From Amyloporia xantha (Eukaryota > Basidiomycota > Agaricomycetes > Polyporales > Adustoporiaceae): a DNA stretch of 64,000 nucleotides. A model generated the notes under the pieces. That model did no database searches and was not told the DNA's origin. It worked only from the letters and a program-made list of their open reading frames with translations. Location: contig JAYKKR010000008.1 of assembly GCA_036971615.1 (NCBI GenBank), forward strand, positions 186,001 through 250,000, read 5' to 3'. Shown here piece by piece: positions 31,897 through 43,531 of the stretch. Within the stretch, counting starts at the first letter, position 1. Each line of letters opens with the position of its first letter. The translations under genes were made by a program, and so were the position numbers.

Positions 31897-34800
31897 GTGC
31901 TTTGTTCAAGGCAGAACTGGGCCCTTTTGCTGGTATCCATGTGGATAGCTATGACAGTTGGGTTGCCATGTCTTGCATGACTGTCTTCTCTCAACTGGAC
32001 AAGAATGTTGATCCTGGTGTCTTCATCTTTCCTGCCTTTGGTGTGTTCATCTCCATGCCCTATCTGTATGATCCAGAGAATCCACAAGAGGTTATGTCTG
32101 TCTGTTTCAATGGACTGTATCCTCATGGTGGAACTCCGCCCGTTGCGCTCACCAACACCACACCCAATAACACTTCCTACCGCTTTACTCTCATCAACTA
32201 TCCTAACGACAGCACTCTGGAGGGGCTGGCGCATGTTGGTTTTTGCAGTGGTGAGAATGGAGAATTGGAGGAGATTCCTCCTCATCTCAGTCTTCATGGG
32301 TGTGTACTCTATCTTCTTGATGTTATTTTTTCCTTAAGCTTCGACTTATCTTTTCTTCTAGTGTTTCTCATCCCAATGTTCCTATTGTCAATCATGGCAA
32401 TATTCTCACTGATGGCATGGCTATGACCAATGCACAGGGTCTTTTGGACGCTGTTGCCAGAGGTTTTCATCTTGCTTTGTCCTCTCGCCTTGATCAAATT
32501 CCTGCTTGCTATCAGCCTACCGTTGACACTGATGCCTTCATGAACTGTATTACGTTCAAGAACGAGGAAGGTGAAGTTATTCATCCTTCTGCCTGGAGCA
32601 TGCCGCCTTCAGAGAAAGAGAAGCGTGCTGCTCAGGGTAAGCTCTGGAAGAAGATGCATCTTCATCGTGGTGGTGCAATTCCTCATGTGGTTCTTGGCAA
32701 CTCCTATCAGCCATTCAAGAAGTATATGGAGAGTATTGGGGAGGCAGAGGAGGATGTGGACGATGTTCAGTGTGTGCGTGGTCGTATTCGTTGTAAGTTG
32801 TCTTTGCATTTTTTCTTTGCCTTTTGTTTTTATTTCTGACTCATTTTATTTAATTCCAGCCTCTCGTACCTACAGATGTAAGTGTTTCTGCTACTATACA
32901 TAATTTATTCTAACATGGTTTCACAATTTCCAGGCAACAACTCTGAGAAACAGAGGGGTCAGAAGTGTCAGCAAGAAGCAAATTTGCCTTCCATATTGAG
33001 AGCTAGTAAGCATCCTCTTTATTTCTTTTTGACTTGTCTAACTTGTTGCACAGATACTAGCTTGGATAATATTGCCTCTGCCATGAGGTTGCGCTCTCAA
33101 GCACTGTTTGAGCAGATGCAGCAGCAGGCATCTGGCTCTGCTACACGCTCTAGCAAGCGCCTGAAAGCTGGTATGTCTAAGTAGATAGATAGATATGCAC
33201 AAATTGATGTATGTGTTAGTTGGAGGCGTTTCGGATAATGCAGAAGAAGGCTTGGCCATAGACGCGCAGTCGGGTAATACTTTTGATGCTTTTGAGGAGT
33301 TTATGAGTGGTACGTCTTGCAGAATGTCACAGTTCCTTTACATTCTAATTTCCATATAGAACAGGAGTTTGAAGAAGACGAGAACGCGAGCACAGATGGA
33401 GGAAATTCTAAGTCTGAAGTGTTGTCACATGGTATGCATCTTTGCTATCTTCATAGCATCAGTGTCTTATAAATTATTCTCTAGATATTGCTGACGTCTT
33501 TGAGTGCTTCTCATGTGACAATCTTCAGAAGACGTTGGACAACTTGACTCAGATCCACCAGTCCATGCTGTCAAATCCTCAGTTTCTCCAGCATGAGCAA
33601 GCTTTCCACACCCGTCTTTATTGCTTCCTGAAAGGCTACACTAGTAAGGAGCGTCTCTCTCCTGACATGGCCTCTACAGTTGCTGGTATGGAAGGCGACT
33701 TTGACTTTGTGGAGATAAAGTCAAAGATCCAAGGTCTGGAGATGTGTTTGCTTCGTCAGCAGGCTCTGCTAGCCAACAGCTATGCTTGGATGTGGCTGGA
33801 CAAAGACTGTATGGATCACTGTCGCTGTGTGATGGACTTGGTGTTGAATATGCAGATCAGAAGTACATCAACCTGGCTGGAGAGACTCTCTATGGACATC
33901 TATGATGCTGTCTTGGCTCGGTCTCGCGACAACGACTACTGGGTCTCTCTTCTTCCTCACACTTATCTTCCTGCGTTGTCTGCCAAGGTGGAGTCTTACA
34001 AATTCCACTGTCGCGGTATCTTTCAGACTCCCACCGCTATCACCGATCGTGTTTGTCAGATTCTCAATGAAGTCCTTCGCTTCTGGCTTCGATATTCCAC
34101 CAACACTTCTTGCCTTGGTGCCTACTTTGTCCAATTCCTCATCTCCACTACTCGTTCTCAAGATGTCTTGCTCGTCGATGGTGTTTGGCTTGCTGCCTTA
34201 CATCTGAAACAAACTGTCTTGCAGACTAAGCTCAGACATTCCTCGCTCCATCTTTCTCATCTTGAAGACTTCTACAATATTCTTTTGAACAGCGCTCTGG
34301 CAGATGACAACTCGCCAGAGAGGAATCTGCTCACTGATATCTCTTCTGTCACTCATGAGTGCATCCTTCTTTCTCATCGTCTCTCCACCATTGCATCACC
34401 TCCAACTGAGCACATTCCCCATCTTGATCCATATTTGTTCGCACCTAACTCCTACAAGGACATTCTTCACTTCGTTGAAGAACTTCTGCCCCTTGTTCCC
34501 TTTCCAAACCAACTCCCTGCTGACTGTAGCAAGCTTGTTGAGCAGGTCTATCGCGACGCTGACAAGAAGCTTCCCTTTCGTGAGCATGCCCCTTCTCGAC
34601 TTCGCGTTTTGGATGCATCTGGACCCTTCCATCCTGACCACATCGACCAACCTGGTGGTTTTGCCAGTGCTTGTATCTGGCGCGGTATCACCTTTGGCAC
34701 GCAGTCTGTGCTGGAGGGGCCCAACTACTGGACCAGTCTTCACATGTGGAAGCAGTGGGCAGAGGGCAAGGACGACACTTATCTCTGCAATCTCTCTGCA

Positions 34801-35248
34801 TATGGTGCTTGCATGTCTGGACGCAACCCCGGTTGGCTAGCTCCTACTTTTCACTGGAGAACCAGTGGAAGCTTTTGTTGGGCAAGCATGAAGGAGGCCC
34901 TCTTCCATTCAAAACTTGCTATAAGTTTATCAAGCAGCGTGCGCAGCAGATGGGTGAGTTGATTGCTACATTGCTCACTTGTGATCTTGTCTATGCAGGC
35001 AAGGTCACAGCGCCTTCTGCTGTGGAGATGGGTCAGCAAGTTCTCATCATTGGAAAGGGTGCGTTGCACGCGCTGGAGTTTATGCAGTTGGTTCCTGTTG
35101 ATTGCAAGGATGAGGAGGTGGTCTCCAAGGCATTTGTGGACGTCTTCCAGTATCTTGAGCGTAATATTTCCTTTCATCTTCGCGCTCAGATTGTTTTTGA
35201 TCCCATTATGATGGAGCATCTGCTCTGTAAGTTCTATAGGATTTATGG

Positions 35249-35337
35249 GAAGGGAAAAGGGAAGGGGAAGGGGAGAGGGAAGGAAAAAGGAAAAAGAAAC
35301 GGGAAGGGGAAGGGGAAGAGGGGCGCAGGGAAACAGT
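35249..35337. repeat. Purine tract (GGGAAG)n in a gene X intron
   Basis: Almost uninterrupted G/A run of about 90 nt in the intron between MMEHLLC and the next exon. Simple-sequence expansion. Confidence 0.7.
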
Positions 35338-35556
35338 GATTGAATGACTTTAATGAAACTTCATCATTTGTATCTTTCAAATTGCGTATTCAATCGATTG
35401 CTATTTCTTGTAGCCCCTCTGGGTGTCCAGCAAGTGGGCTTTTCTCAAACTGAAGGTACGTATAGCTATTCTTGTTTGATTCGTCTCTCATTAGCGAGCA
35501 ACAACCATCTATTATCGAATAGAGTTTTATAATCGGTTCAGTCATATTGCCGATCC

Positions 35557-36840
35557 TCAGACATCTTCTGACAAGTGCATGCGCTTCAGAGAATGCGACC
35601 CATCTTCATCTTCACTGCTATCATCTACTCTGTATCCCACTCGTCGCTTGATCTGCTTCACTGGGGAAAGCTCACACTTCAGAAGCTTGTCTATACGCTG
35701 CTGTTGCACGACCTGGCAAATTCATCAAACCCTGAATCATCCAACTTTGGTGTGTGCTTACCTCTTGCACCGTGCGGTCCATGACGCATACTGACTTCAG
35801 TTTGCATAAGAACAGATGGCTGCCGTCAAAGGTGGGAACGGTGCCAAAAACAACCTGTATCTCAACCAGATTGCCCACATGTATGTTGGACGGCTTGAGA
35901 CGCTTCATCTTCAAAGGACTTTCCATTTGGTGAGCAACAGCACGTCTTAGACTGAATGACCACTTACTCGCGGCTGACACACTGATAGTACTCCACTTGG
36001 TTCTCCTCCAGATGTACTTCAGTCATAATACACTTGGCCATCACTCCAGAAGGGTCCACATCTTTACCCAAAGGCTGAGAGATGCGTCCCTTTGCCTCTC
36101 GGGGATGAGCAAAGTATCAGCTAGAGAATTTGAGAACCAGATCACCGTTGAGGTGAGTCGGCTTCCAAGGGCCCAATGCGTGTCCAGCAAGATGACTAGC
36201 CAAGACGCCGTGGATAGCCAAGACACCTCACACATACCGCTCAAAACAGTCCAGACCCAGGCCTGTCAGGGTGATGGACTGCTCTGCGTTCCCCAAGTGT
36301 CGTGGAAGTCTATGAGATAGGTCAGTTGTTGATTAAGAACAAAGTCCATACTGACGCACTGGCTACCATTAAGGATAGGAGGCAGGTTCTTCTCATATAC
36401 ATATCCCAGCAGCGACAACACCACTTCCTCCGGTGCACTTGTGCTCAATCCCTCACCACGCCATACCAGCTCACATTTTTGATGTCTCTTGCCCACAGGC
36501 AACTCAGATGGAAAAGGATCGAGCATTTGGAATGCAACATCAGGCTAAACGACAGTGAGCAGAAGGTACAGTTACATTGAGATGACGTACGGCTGCAAAG
36601 TGTTCCAGATGTGCACGACCAAAATCCTTTTCGCGTGTGACAAGCACCTCGCTCAGCATCTGTTCTGTTTTGTTGTAAGTATAAGGCTGAAACTCACAGA
36701 GCATCACATAGACTTACGATACTTGTCCTTGTCGTCATACAGAATTGCAAGTGCCATCTTGCAGGTGGAACAGACAAGTTGACTAGGTGGGCGTTGAAAG
36801 CGGGTCAGATGTCTTGCTCACATCTAGATGACTGTGGCTG
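35557..36840 (-). CDS. Gene Y: intron-rich orphan protein, convergent with gene X
   Basis: Not recognised. Exons assembled on the minus strand include QLVCSTCKMALAILYDDKDK (about 36780), LSEVLVTREKDFGRAHLEHF, QMLDPFPSELPVG ... LLGYVYEKNLPPILN and GKDVDPSGVMAKCIMTEVHL. Later come LKPSNIHVGNLVEIQVVFG and CVMDRTVQE. After a GTAAGC..CAG intron the last exon begins VVQQQRIDKLLKCELSPVK and ends LKRMHLSEDV with TGA at 35557-35559. That acidic, Ser-rich end and the CxxC start suggest a nuclear or nucleic-acid-associated protein, but this is a guess. The 5' start is not determined. The last exons overlap the 3' end proposed for gene X. Confidence 0.6.
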
Positions 36841-36847
36841 AGCGCAG

Positions 36848-37108
36848 ATGGTGTTTCCGATCTACCCCGGTTATGGTAATATTGCCGTGCACTCGCAACA
36901 GATGCAATTGGACAAAACATGCATGTCTAGTACTGATACATCCTCGACACTTTCTGCATCTAAATTGTCTCATTCTACAGACCCATCTCATTCATCTAAT
37001 GGAGATGAATGCGATGTGGGAGGTCAAGGGAAAGTGGGTATGCTCGGTGATACAGCTCGAGACATTCTGATGAGAATTCCCCTGGATCGTAGATCCACCA
37101 TACGATAG
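36848..37108 (+). CDS. Small Ser/Thr-rich open frame, uncertain
   Basis: 86 residues ending in LGDTARDILMRIPLDRR. No family recognised. It lies between the divergent genes Y and Z and may be a gene remnant or chance. Confidence 0.2.
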   Translation: MVFPIYPGYGNIAVHSQQMQLDKTCMSSTDTSSTLSASKLSHSTDPSHSSNGDECDVGGQGKVGMLGDTARDILMRIPLDRRSTIR

Positions 37109-37370
37109 AACTGAGATCTATGCATCGGGCATCGGACTTGTGACCGCCGATCCTCTTACATCTCACCCCAAAGAAATGTTTGTCACGTAGAAAGATATCA
37201 TTGGTCCAGCACATGAACGTACATGACCCCAGTGCCTTTCCACCGTAACTCTCCGGTGTCTAGATTCCTATCTCTTCCGAGTCAAACCCAGATAAAAGCC
37301 ACCCCGTCGCAAGCCCATCTTCTCCAGAGACGTCCATCCGCTCTCTATCATTCTTCCTCTCCCAGATGGC

Positions 37371-40180
37371 ACCACGCGCTCGAGCTCGTGGCCGGGAACC
37401 TCAAACCGCGGGACGCCTGGCCGGTATGACTCTGTTCTATCTGAACATCTGGTCCATGTCCTGACCATGTCTCTTGTTTCAGAGGTCGTGGTCGTGGTCG
37501 TGGTCGCAAAGCAATCTCAGCTGAGAGTATATCTGACAGTGAGGCCGAGTAAGTAATCCTATTTGTTATTGGCATTGTATGCTTGCTCTAATACTGTACG
37601 TCACAGGGAATACACATCTGACCGTATCAAAAGGTAAGAAGGACTTGGATTGTTGTTATCTTGTTTCTCATTATATGTTACATAGGAGCAAAAAGAACGA
37701 TGAGTATGCATGTTGAAATCTATTGTCCTTATTTTGTGCTGATAATGGTATTGCAATAGCGATGTGTTTGGCACAAGGTATGTTTGGTTTTGCCGCTTTG
37801 ATATATATGCTTATAGCACATTCTAGTCAAGTGCTTGCTGCGAAAGGGCGTGCAAGTCAAAAGTAATTATTATCTTGTTGTTCACATCACAATCACTGAT
37901 TTTGCATAGGGTTGAGGAGGATGTAGACATGCCATCTGAAGACGATGCTGGCAATCCATTGTGTGTCACTTCACTGTCCTCTTGATATTGTTTTGATGTT
38001 GATCTGATCCATTTGCCAGCTCTGATCGAGACCCAAGCGATCTTGAAAGGTATGTGTTGAAGTGCTTTTCTTGGTTTTATTTCTAACATGCTTATAGCGA
38101 CGAGGCTGCTGTCATTGAGGAACCTGAACTTACTGAGACGCCTAAGAAAAAGTGAGTATATTCATGTGTTGAATCATGTGTGGCTATGCTGATATGATTG
38201 CTTAGAAAAAAGGAAACTCTGACAGCGCTGCCGACTCCCAAGACACCTTCTCCCTCGTATGTGTATCTTATTTGTTTGTGCCAGCTATCACTCATGCAGG
38301 TTGTAGCAAATCTCGACATGGCATCTCCAAGACACCCCGCAAGCAGTTTAAATTGTGAGTTCTTGTCCTGTTATGTTTGCATCTGCTAAAGTCAACTCAG
38401 TGTCTCGAGCGACGAGGAGGAGAGTGACAAGTAAGTCAAGTCATGTATATATGTAGAAGCTTTACCGACTCATTGACATGTAGTGCATCACCCAAGAAGA
38501 AGCAACGTGCAGCATAAGTCCATGTTATAAGATACATTGTTCCTGTCTGAGCCTTATAAGGTCAATCTTGTGTTGACTGTATTGCCCTAGGAAATCTGCA
38601 TCTTCGTCTCCTGTCAAGAAGGGCAAAAGCACAATCTTCCCGAGCCCCTCCTCCAAAAAGATTTTAGCTCCTGCGTTCACGGGTAGCATGTCATCCTCGG
38701 AAGACGGAATGGAGTAGGTGCAGCTATATTGCGCTTATGGTTTTTGCTTATATGTGTTCACAGAGACAGGCCTAGTCCTGTCAAGAATACCTGGTTGGCG
38801 AGCAATGTTGACAGTGATGATGATATGGCTCATACTACTCCTGGCAGGTATGTCAATCTTACAATGTTCCCAACTTTGGCTGACACTCCGCCAAGGAAAT
38901 CCAAGACAAACTCTCCCAACAAGCGGCGTGAGCTCATTGCGGATGAAGCATCTTCAGACAATGAAGTCAGCAACATCAACGTGTCTGACAAGAACAAGAT
39001 GGCCTCACCCAGGTATGTATGGTCAATTCGACTGTGATATATCCCTGCTCACTTCTCATATAGGAAGGGAAAGGGCAAGGACTCTCCCAAGATAGCTGGA
39101 ATGCTGAGCAGAGAGCTGTGGGATCCTCTTTTGGAGGACTTTTACCAGGATGTTCCGCCTTATGAGTATGTATATCCATTGTCCTAGACACCTATATTGT
39201 GGAGACTCAATGAACAATTAGTGCTGTTGAACTCGTGTCTGATGTTATGCCTATCCTGCTGTCTTTGGCACTCGACATATTTACTCCACAGCCCATCAAC
39301 ACGAGGTATGTGAATCTCATGCGCTCCTCATCGGTGCATCTAATGAAATACAACACCACAGAGCTTTGGTCAAACTGATAACCACACCTCAGTTTGATAC
39401 GCGTGTTGTGAACCCAGCACGTGTCAGCGACATTGACAACGACTTCAATGCAACTGCCAAGGCCACTCTCAGCCTGGATGTGTCGTTTGAACCTGTCATA
39501 TGCGTCACGTATGGATCTGTCATAAGATCTCAGCTTTTTGTGCCACGAGAAGCTGGTGGAAAATACGTCAAGGACATTCTCATTCATCCACTGATGCAGG
39601 AGTGGCAGCTCGCATGTGGCTTCTATGGTCATGTCTATGCCAATCCTCTTAATGTTCGTTCATTTGGCAATGGCTTAGGTATTGGAACACAACACAACAC
39701 CAAAGCACCTGTCAATCCAACATCCTGTAAGTGCGCACTTATATGAGCTATCTGTATCACACTCTCAACCATAATATAGCGTCTGGATCATACACAGACA
39801 GACTCAAGAATGCGGTCAAAGGAAGCAACAGATCCTCCAACGTCAACCACCAGGGAGGTGTATGGTACCCTACCAGGACGCATGTTCTTGAACCTTGGGA
39901 CCACAGTAAGAAAGTTCTTGACTTGTATATGTATTATTACTGATGCTCCATAGTTCCTGTACGGGACTGCTCTGCATACTTCCAAGGCAAGCGCAGCAAG
40001 AATCTGGAGTTCAACTTCAAAGACATTGCGACCAAATGTCCAGTCTTTGAAGGTGAGATTCCAGAGGCATCGCTTGTCGGTGTGTTGCATACGGTTGGAA
40101 AGTTCAACAAGGGTTCAGGCGACACACTTTCCACCAATATCATGGCTGTTATGTTACTTGCCCGTACTAGCAATGATTGA
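37371..40180 (+). pseudogene. Gene Z: orphan gene of many very small exons; exon 1 frameshifted
   Basis: Unknown function. From 37371 (MAPRARARGR) the first 1.7 kb consist of many exons of about 15-60 nt with GTAAGT/GTATGT introns. They encode a disordered charged region: GRGRGRGRKAISAESISDSE, EYTSDRIKR, VEEDVDMPSEDDAGN, EEPELTETPKKK, SSDEEESDNASPKKKQRA. From 39.2 kb a folded-looking domain follows: LLSLALDIFTPQPINTR, VICVTYGSVIRSQLFVPREA, HQGGVWYPTRTHVLEPWDH, NLEFNFKDIATKCPVFEGEI, with TGA at 40178. I associate this C-terminal domain with expanded orphan families in mushroom genomes. Exon 1 has three Gs (GGCCGGGAACC) where both truncated copies (54.4 and 63.5 kb) have four, so this copy is frameshifted at the start unless another ATG is used. 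Confidence 0.6.
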
Positions 40181-40421
40181 TGTCAGCTGTGTCTCTCATG
40201 TATCTTGCGTACTTCTGCTTATTCAATGACATGTTCAATTCAATTGCGTATATTCAACTTGCACCAGAATAATAGAAAGAGTCTTTGATTTGATTTTGAG
40301 GGCGGTTATGGGTCATGTCATGTGATCTGAACCTTGTCACATGACTGTGATCTGATCATGTGACTTTGGGAATGGTGATGACGTGGCAAATGCTTTCTGT
40401 TCCACATCTCTCACTTGACCA

Positions 40422-41672
40422 TTGCTTCTACCATACATCATGTTATTGCAATCGTCAAAAACTCACACCTTGGTGGCCCTGCTGTGGCTATGCTTTCTTC
40501 TGGAATTATTGCCTATGCTCCTTATGGAGTCTGTTGCAATATCTGGGTATTACTACGAGAAAAATGCAGTGCGTACCCACTCATTATCAGCCGATAACCA
40601 TTCTGTCTCTTTGTGTGATCTAGATACCACAGCATCACATACAAATGGAGTGTTGGCGGGCACTCTTGAAATAAATACCATGTCGTTTGACGACAAAGTG
40701 TTGGCGGGCACTTTCATATACAAATCCGTGTCGCTTGGCGACAGAGCGTTCACCCACGTTCTCATATATTATATGGAGTCACACAATACAAATAACAAAT
40801 GCTATGTCATCAAACCATGTCCAGATTCATGCTCACTCAAACTGGTGTATAAGCTTCATTTGATTCTGTTTATGCCCATTTTTGATATCAAAGCCCAGGT
40901 AAAAAGTGTATCCCTCTACTGTATGCGCAATCACATCAGGAGACATGACTTCAGAGTGTATTCAGCAAGCATTCTGATATATAAGAGCATGTCAGCTGGG
41001 TTAATTTCTGGTAATGTTGGCAAACATTCTCAATGTAAATGCTATCAAGTCAAGTTTTCACATTTAGATACATCCTTAGTGGGTGGAGGGTTGGCTGCCA
41101 AGAAAAGCCGGTATTGGTCCTTCCAAGATCTGCAACAATTTGTATGTTTTGGTACACCATCTGTAAATTCTGATGGTAAATACCAATTTGCAGATTATGT
41201 TCTCCTTGATAAAGATAGATACCATGAAGACGATGATATTATATTGGCAGATGTGCCATTGAAAACACTGGCAAGCCGTCTATCCGGTGCTTCTTTGAAA
41301 AAGATACTTGGTCTGCATAGCATATCAGTTCACTACAAACGCATGAAGGTGGATGAAATGGCACGTACATTGGGTGAACACAAATGTGTGTCTTGTCCTT
41401 CATTTGTATCACTATTTACACTGAAAACAGATCCCTTGACCAATGCACAGAAATGTCAATTATATCGGGACAAGTTGAGACAACAAGAACACTCTGTCAA
41501 GCCAAAACAACAGCCTACTATCAAGAATGATCACATATGTGTTAAGAAGCAAACTGAAGAAGATGGTACAGACACTTCATTTAATATCTTTCCCCCAGAG
41601 GCACCATCTGCTCAACTTATCACTGATGTGCTGATTGCCTTGACTGTTTGCAAAAGAAAAAGATACCAGTGA
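40422..41672 (+). CDS. Helitron polyprotein, N-terminal region (frameshifted from the next part)
   Basis: Open frame of 416 residues, beginning at an arbitrary first ATG. A short internal duplication is visible (VLAGTLEINTMSFDD / VLAGTFIYKSVSLGD). C-terminal blocks include LASRLSGASLKKILGLH, EHKCVSCPSF and FPPEAPSAQLITDVL, resembling the region upstream of Rep in basidiomycete Helitrons. The next frame starts within this one, with CADCLDCLQKKKIPVNALAN reading in from about 41627, so a frameshift or small deletion separates the two. Confidence 0.5.
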   Translation: MLLPYIMLLQSSKTHTLVALLWLCFLLELLPMLLMESVAISGYYYEKNAVRTHSLSADNHSVSLCDLDTTASHTNGVLAGTLEINTMSFDDKVLAGTFIYKSVSLGDRAFTHVLIYYMESHNTNNKCYVIKPCPDSCSLKLVYKLHLILFMPIFDIKAQVKSVSLYCMRNHIRRHDFRVYSASILIYKSMSAGLISGNVGKHSQCKCYQVKFSHLDTSLVGGGLAAKKSRYWSFQDLQQFVCFGTPSVNSDGKYQFADYVLLDKDRYHEDDDIILADVPLKTLASRLSGASLKKILGLHSISVHYKRMKVDEMARTLGEHKCVSCPSFVSLFTLKTDPLTNAQKCQLYRDKLRQQEHSVKPKQQPTIKNDHICVKKQTEEDGTDTSFNIFPPEAPSAQLITDVLIALTVCKRKRYQ

Positions 41673-43509
41673 ATGCCCTTGCCAATGGTCTTTGGATTGG
41701 AGAGGTTCCATCTCAACTCTGTGATCTTACTTGGGTTGAAAAAATGCTTGTCGCTCGTGTCAAACACAACCACTGTATAGCAGAGGTCAAAGTCAGTGGC
41801 AGTTTCCGTATGCAGGCTAATGTCATCTGTCACGAGGTTTATGCTGAACTTCCACCAAGCAGAGCACAGCTTGATGAAGTATTTGCATTCTTATACATTG
41901 GGCCTAACAGACCAACAGAGAAGGACCACAAGCGGACTCCCTTTCTGGTGAGACGTGACAAGGTTGCAAAGGCATTGGAATGGCTCAAACTGAATCATGA
42001 GGACTATGCAGATCTGTCCATCTCATACAAAAATCTCAATGAGTATCCAGAGGATGTGCCTCCAGTGATTATTGACTATCATCAGGCATACTGGGATCAA
42101 GATCCTGAAGCAACTGCAGTCAATGGACCTGGTGAAGGCAAGGGAACAACGGAGGGGCCTGTACCTTTTGCAGTGCAAGGTCTAACTGGTGATCAGTTGA
42201 TGCATATGATGGCAGAGAATCCCAGAGCAGTCATTGCCAAGGCAATCCATCAATTCAAGACTGGAAAAGTGCTGGGCATAGGGCAGGCAAAGAACCCAGA
42301 GAGTCTTTATCATAACCCACAGCTCTATCCACAGATGTTTCCGTGGCTTTTTCCTTATGGCTTTGGTGGATTGAACAATATCAAAGGTGTGACTACCGTC
42401 TCTGAGACAAAGCGTAAGCAGCAGCTACTTATGTATCATGACAAACGATTTCAACTTGACCGCTACTTTCCACTGGTTGCATTTAATCATGAGCAGATAA
42501 AGAACTCCACAACAGGTGGGTATTTACTTACCAACCGTAAGAACTTTGCTGACATTACTAACCGCATACTAAATGTCCCCATGACCACACTAGAAGATCT
42601 GATCAAGCGATTGAGCCAAGGACCTGTGAAGCCTGAGAGTGAAGAAGAGAAGGCATGTTTTACAATTATCAATGATCTAGACCATGTTGCTCACAAAGTT
42701 CAAGGCTCCTCCACAAACCGGAAACGAATGTGTAATGAAATATGGGCTCTGACGGCATCTCTGGGTGCTCCATCATGGTTTGTAACATTTGCTCCTTCTG
42801 ATGTATCCCATCCTCTTGCATTGTACTTTGCAGACACCCAAGAGATGTTCCACCCACACATTCTTCACCCTGATCTACGTAAAAGACTGATTGCCAACAA
42901 TCCAGTTTCAGGTGCACGCTTCTTCAAAGTCATGGTTGAATTGTTTCTTAAACATGTCTTAGGTGTTGGAGTTGATCACAGAGGGGTCTATGGTGATACT
43001 GCAGCCTACTACGGCACAGTAGAGCAACAAGGACGTCTCACTCTTCACTTACACATGCTTATCTGGATCAAAAACTCACTTACACCCCAGGAGATTCGAG
43101 ATCGTATCATGGATCCCAATTCAGACTTCCAGCAGCGAATGGTGGAGTACTTGGAGAGTGTGCATGTGGGTGAGTTTTTGAATGGTACAATGGTTGATGT
43201 GAGTGAAAAAGTAAAGAAGAAGGAAGAAGAAGACCCCTCATATGTTAATCCCACCATGATTGTGTCTCGTCCAGCAGCCCCACCTTGTAGCAAACATGGC
43301 AGTGATCATATGGTAGACTGTGAGTCTTGTATGCAACATAACACATGGATAAAAGAGTATACAGATGAGGTCAACAATATTGTGTTTAGATCCAACATAC
43401 ATGGTCATAACGAGGGATGTGGGTTTGTCAAGACTGGAACATGCAAGGCACGCTTTCCTCGTCAGACATTTCCCCACACCACTGTGGATCCTGAGACTGG
43501 AGCTCTGAA
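40422..43509 (+). mobile_element. Helitron derivative, 5' part (N-terminal region and Rep)
   Basis: Left half of the second Helitron copy, interrupted at 43509 by element L and resuming at 47033. It holds the N-terminal region, a DUF6570-like block and the Helitron_like_N/Rep domain. The 5' terminus was not located; 40181-40421 separates it from the gene Z stop and shows nothing recognisable. Confidence 0.7.
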
Positions 43510-43531
43510 CTTGGTGGGAGCGGGCCAATAA
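41627..43531 (+). CDS. Helitron Rep protein: DUF6570-like plus Helitron_like_N/HUH
   Basis: About 630 residues. The Cys-rich lead CADCLDC is followed by VNALANGLWIGEVPSQL, FLYIGPNRPTEKDHKRTPFL and WLKLNHEDYADL, the DUF6570-like block common upstream of Helitron Rep. Then come YPQMFPWLFPYGFGG, LLMYHDKRFQLDRYFPLVAF and GAPSWFVTFAPSDVSHPLAL (Helitron_like_N), and RLTLHLHMLIW with the HUH nickase histidines at about residue 467. The frame ends artificially: its last codons and stop (from 43510) come from element L, giving LVGAGQ. No helicase motifs I-IV follow in either Helitron copy. Confidence 0.8.
   Translation, partial: CADCLDCLQKKKIPVNALANGLWIGEVPSQLCDLTWVEKMLVARVKHNHCIAEVKVSGSFRMQANVICHEVYAELPPSRAQLDEVFAFLYIGPNRPTEKDHKRTPFLVRRDKVAKALEWLKLNHEDYADLSISYKNLNEYPEDVPPVIIDYHQAYWDQDPEATAVNGPGEGKGTTEGPVPFAVQGLTGDQLMHMMAENPRAVIAKAIHQFKTGKVLGIGQAKNPESLYHNPQLYPQMFPWLFPYGFGGLNNIKGVTTVSETKRKQQLLMYHDKRFQLDRYFPLVAFNHEQIKNSTTGGYLLTNRKNFADITNRILNVPMTTLEDLIKRLSQGPVKPESEEEKACFTIINDLDHVAHKVQGSSTNRKRMCNEIWALTASLGAPSWFVTFAPSDVSHPLALYFADTQEMFHPHILHPDLRKRLIANNPVSGARFFKVMVELFLKHVLGVGVDHRGVYGDTAAYYGTVEQQGRLTLHLHMLIWIKNSLTPQEIRDRIMDPNSDFQQRMVEYLESVHVGEFLNGTMVDVSEKVKKKEEEDPSYVNPTMIVSRPAAPPCSKHGSDHMVDCESCMQHNTWIKEYTDEVNNIVFRSNIHGHNEGCGFVKTGTCKARFPRQTFPHTTVDPETGALNLVGAGQ

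Larger units (their letters stand above)
27684..35794 (+). pseudogene. Gene X: large intron-rich orphan gene, split by element L and frameshifted
   Basis: I do not recognise the protein. Likely start is 27684 (MSRSPSPEQ, then a frame break) or 27761 (MVEIREVVGHPLGPDD). Exons run through 27.8-28.0, 28.13-28.43 and 28.48-28.59 kb (LVNLLKAQAELTAKFPIGFEG). The frame resumes after element L at 31447 (YAFTNVQLNIASTK), then 31.9-33.2 kb and a long exon 33484-34950 (LYCFLKGYTS, FVEELLPLVPFPNQLP, GWLAPTF). A lost base near 34850 shifts the frame to LENQWKLLLGKHEGG. Later exons reach EEFYNRFSHIADPQ at about 35550. The apparent last exon is antisense to gene Y, so the true 3' end is uncertain. Well-placed short introns argue that this was a real gene. 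Confidence 0.6.

Noticed and set aside
35579..35794. Terminal coding exon of gene X
   Set aside because: The opposite strand encodes the well-formed last exons of gene Y, with a good GTAAGC..CAG intron, so the X frame there is probably antisense. I kept it only as an uncertain limit.
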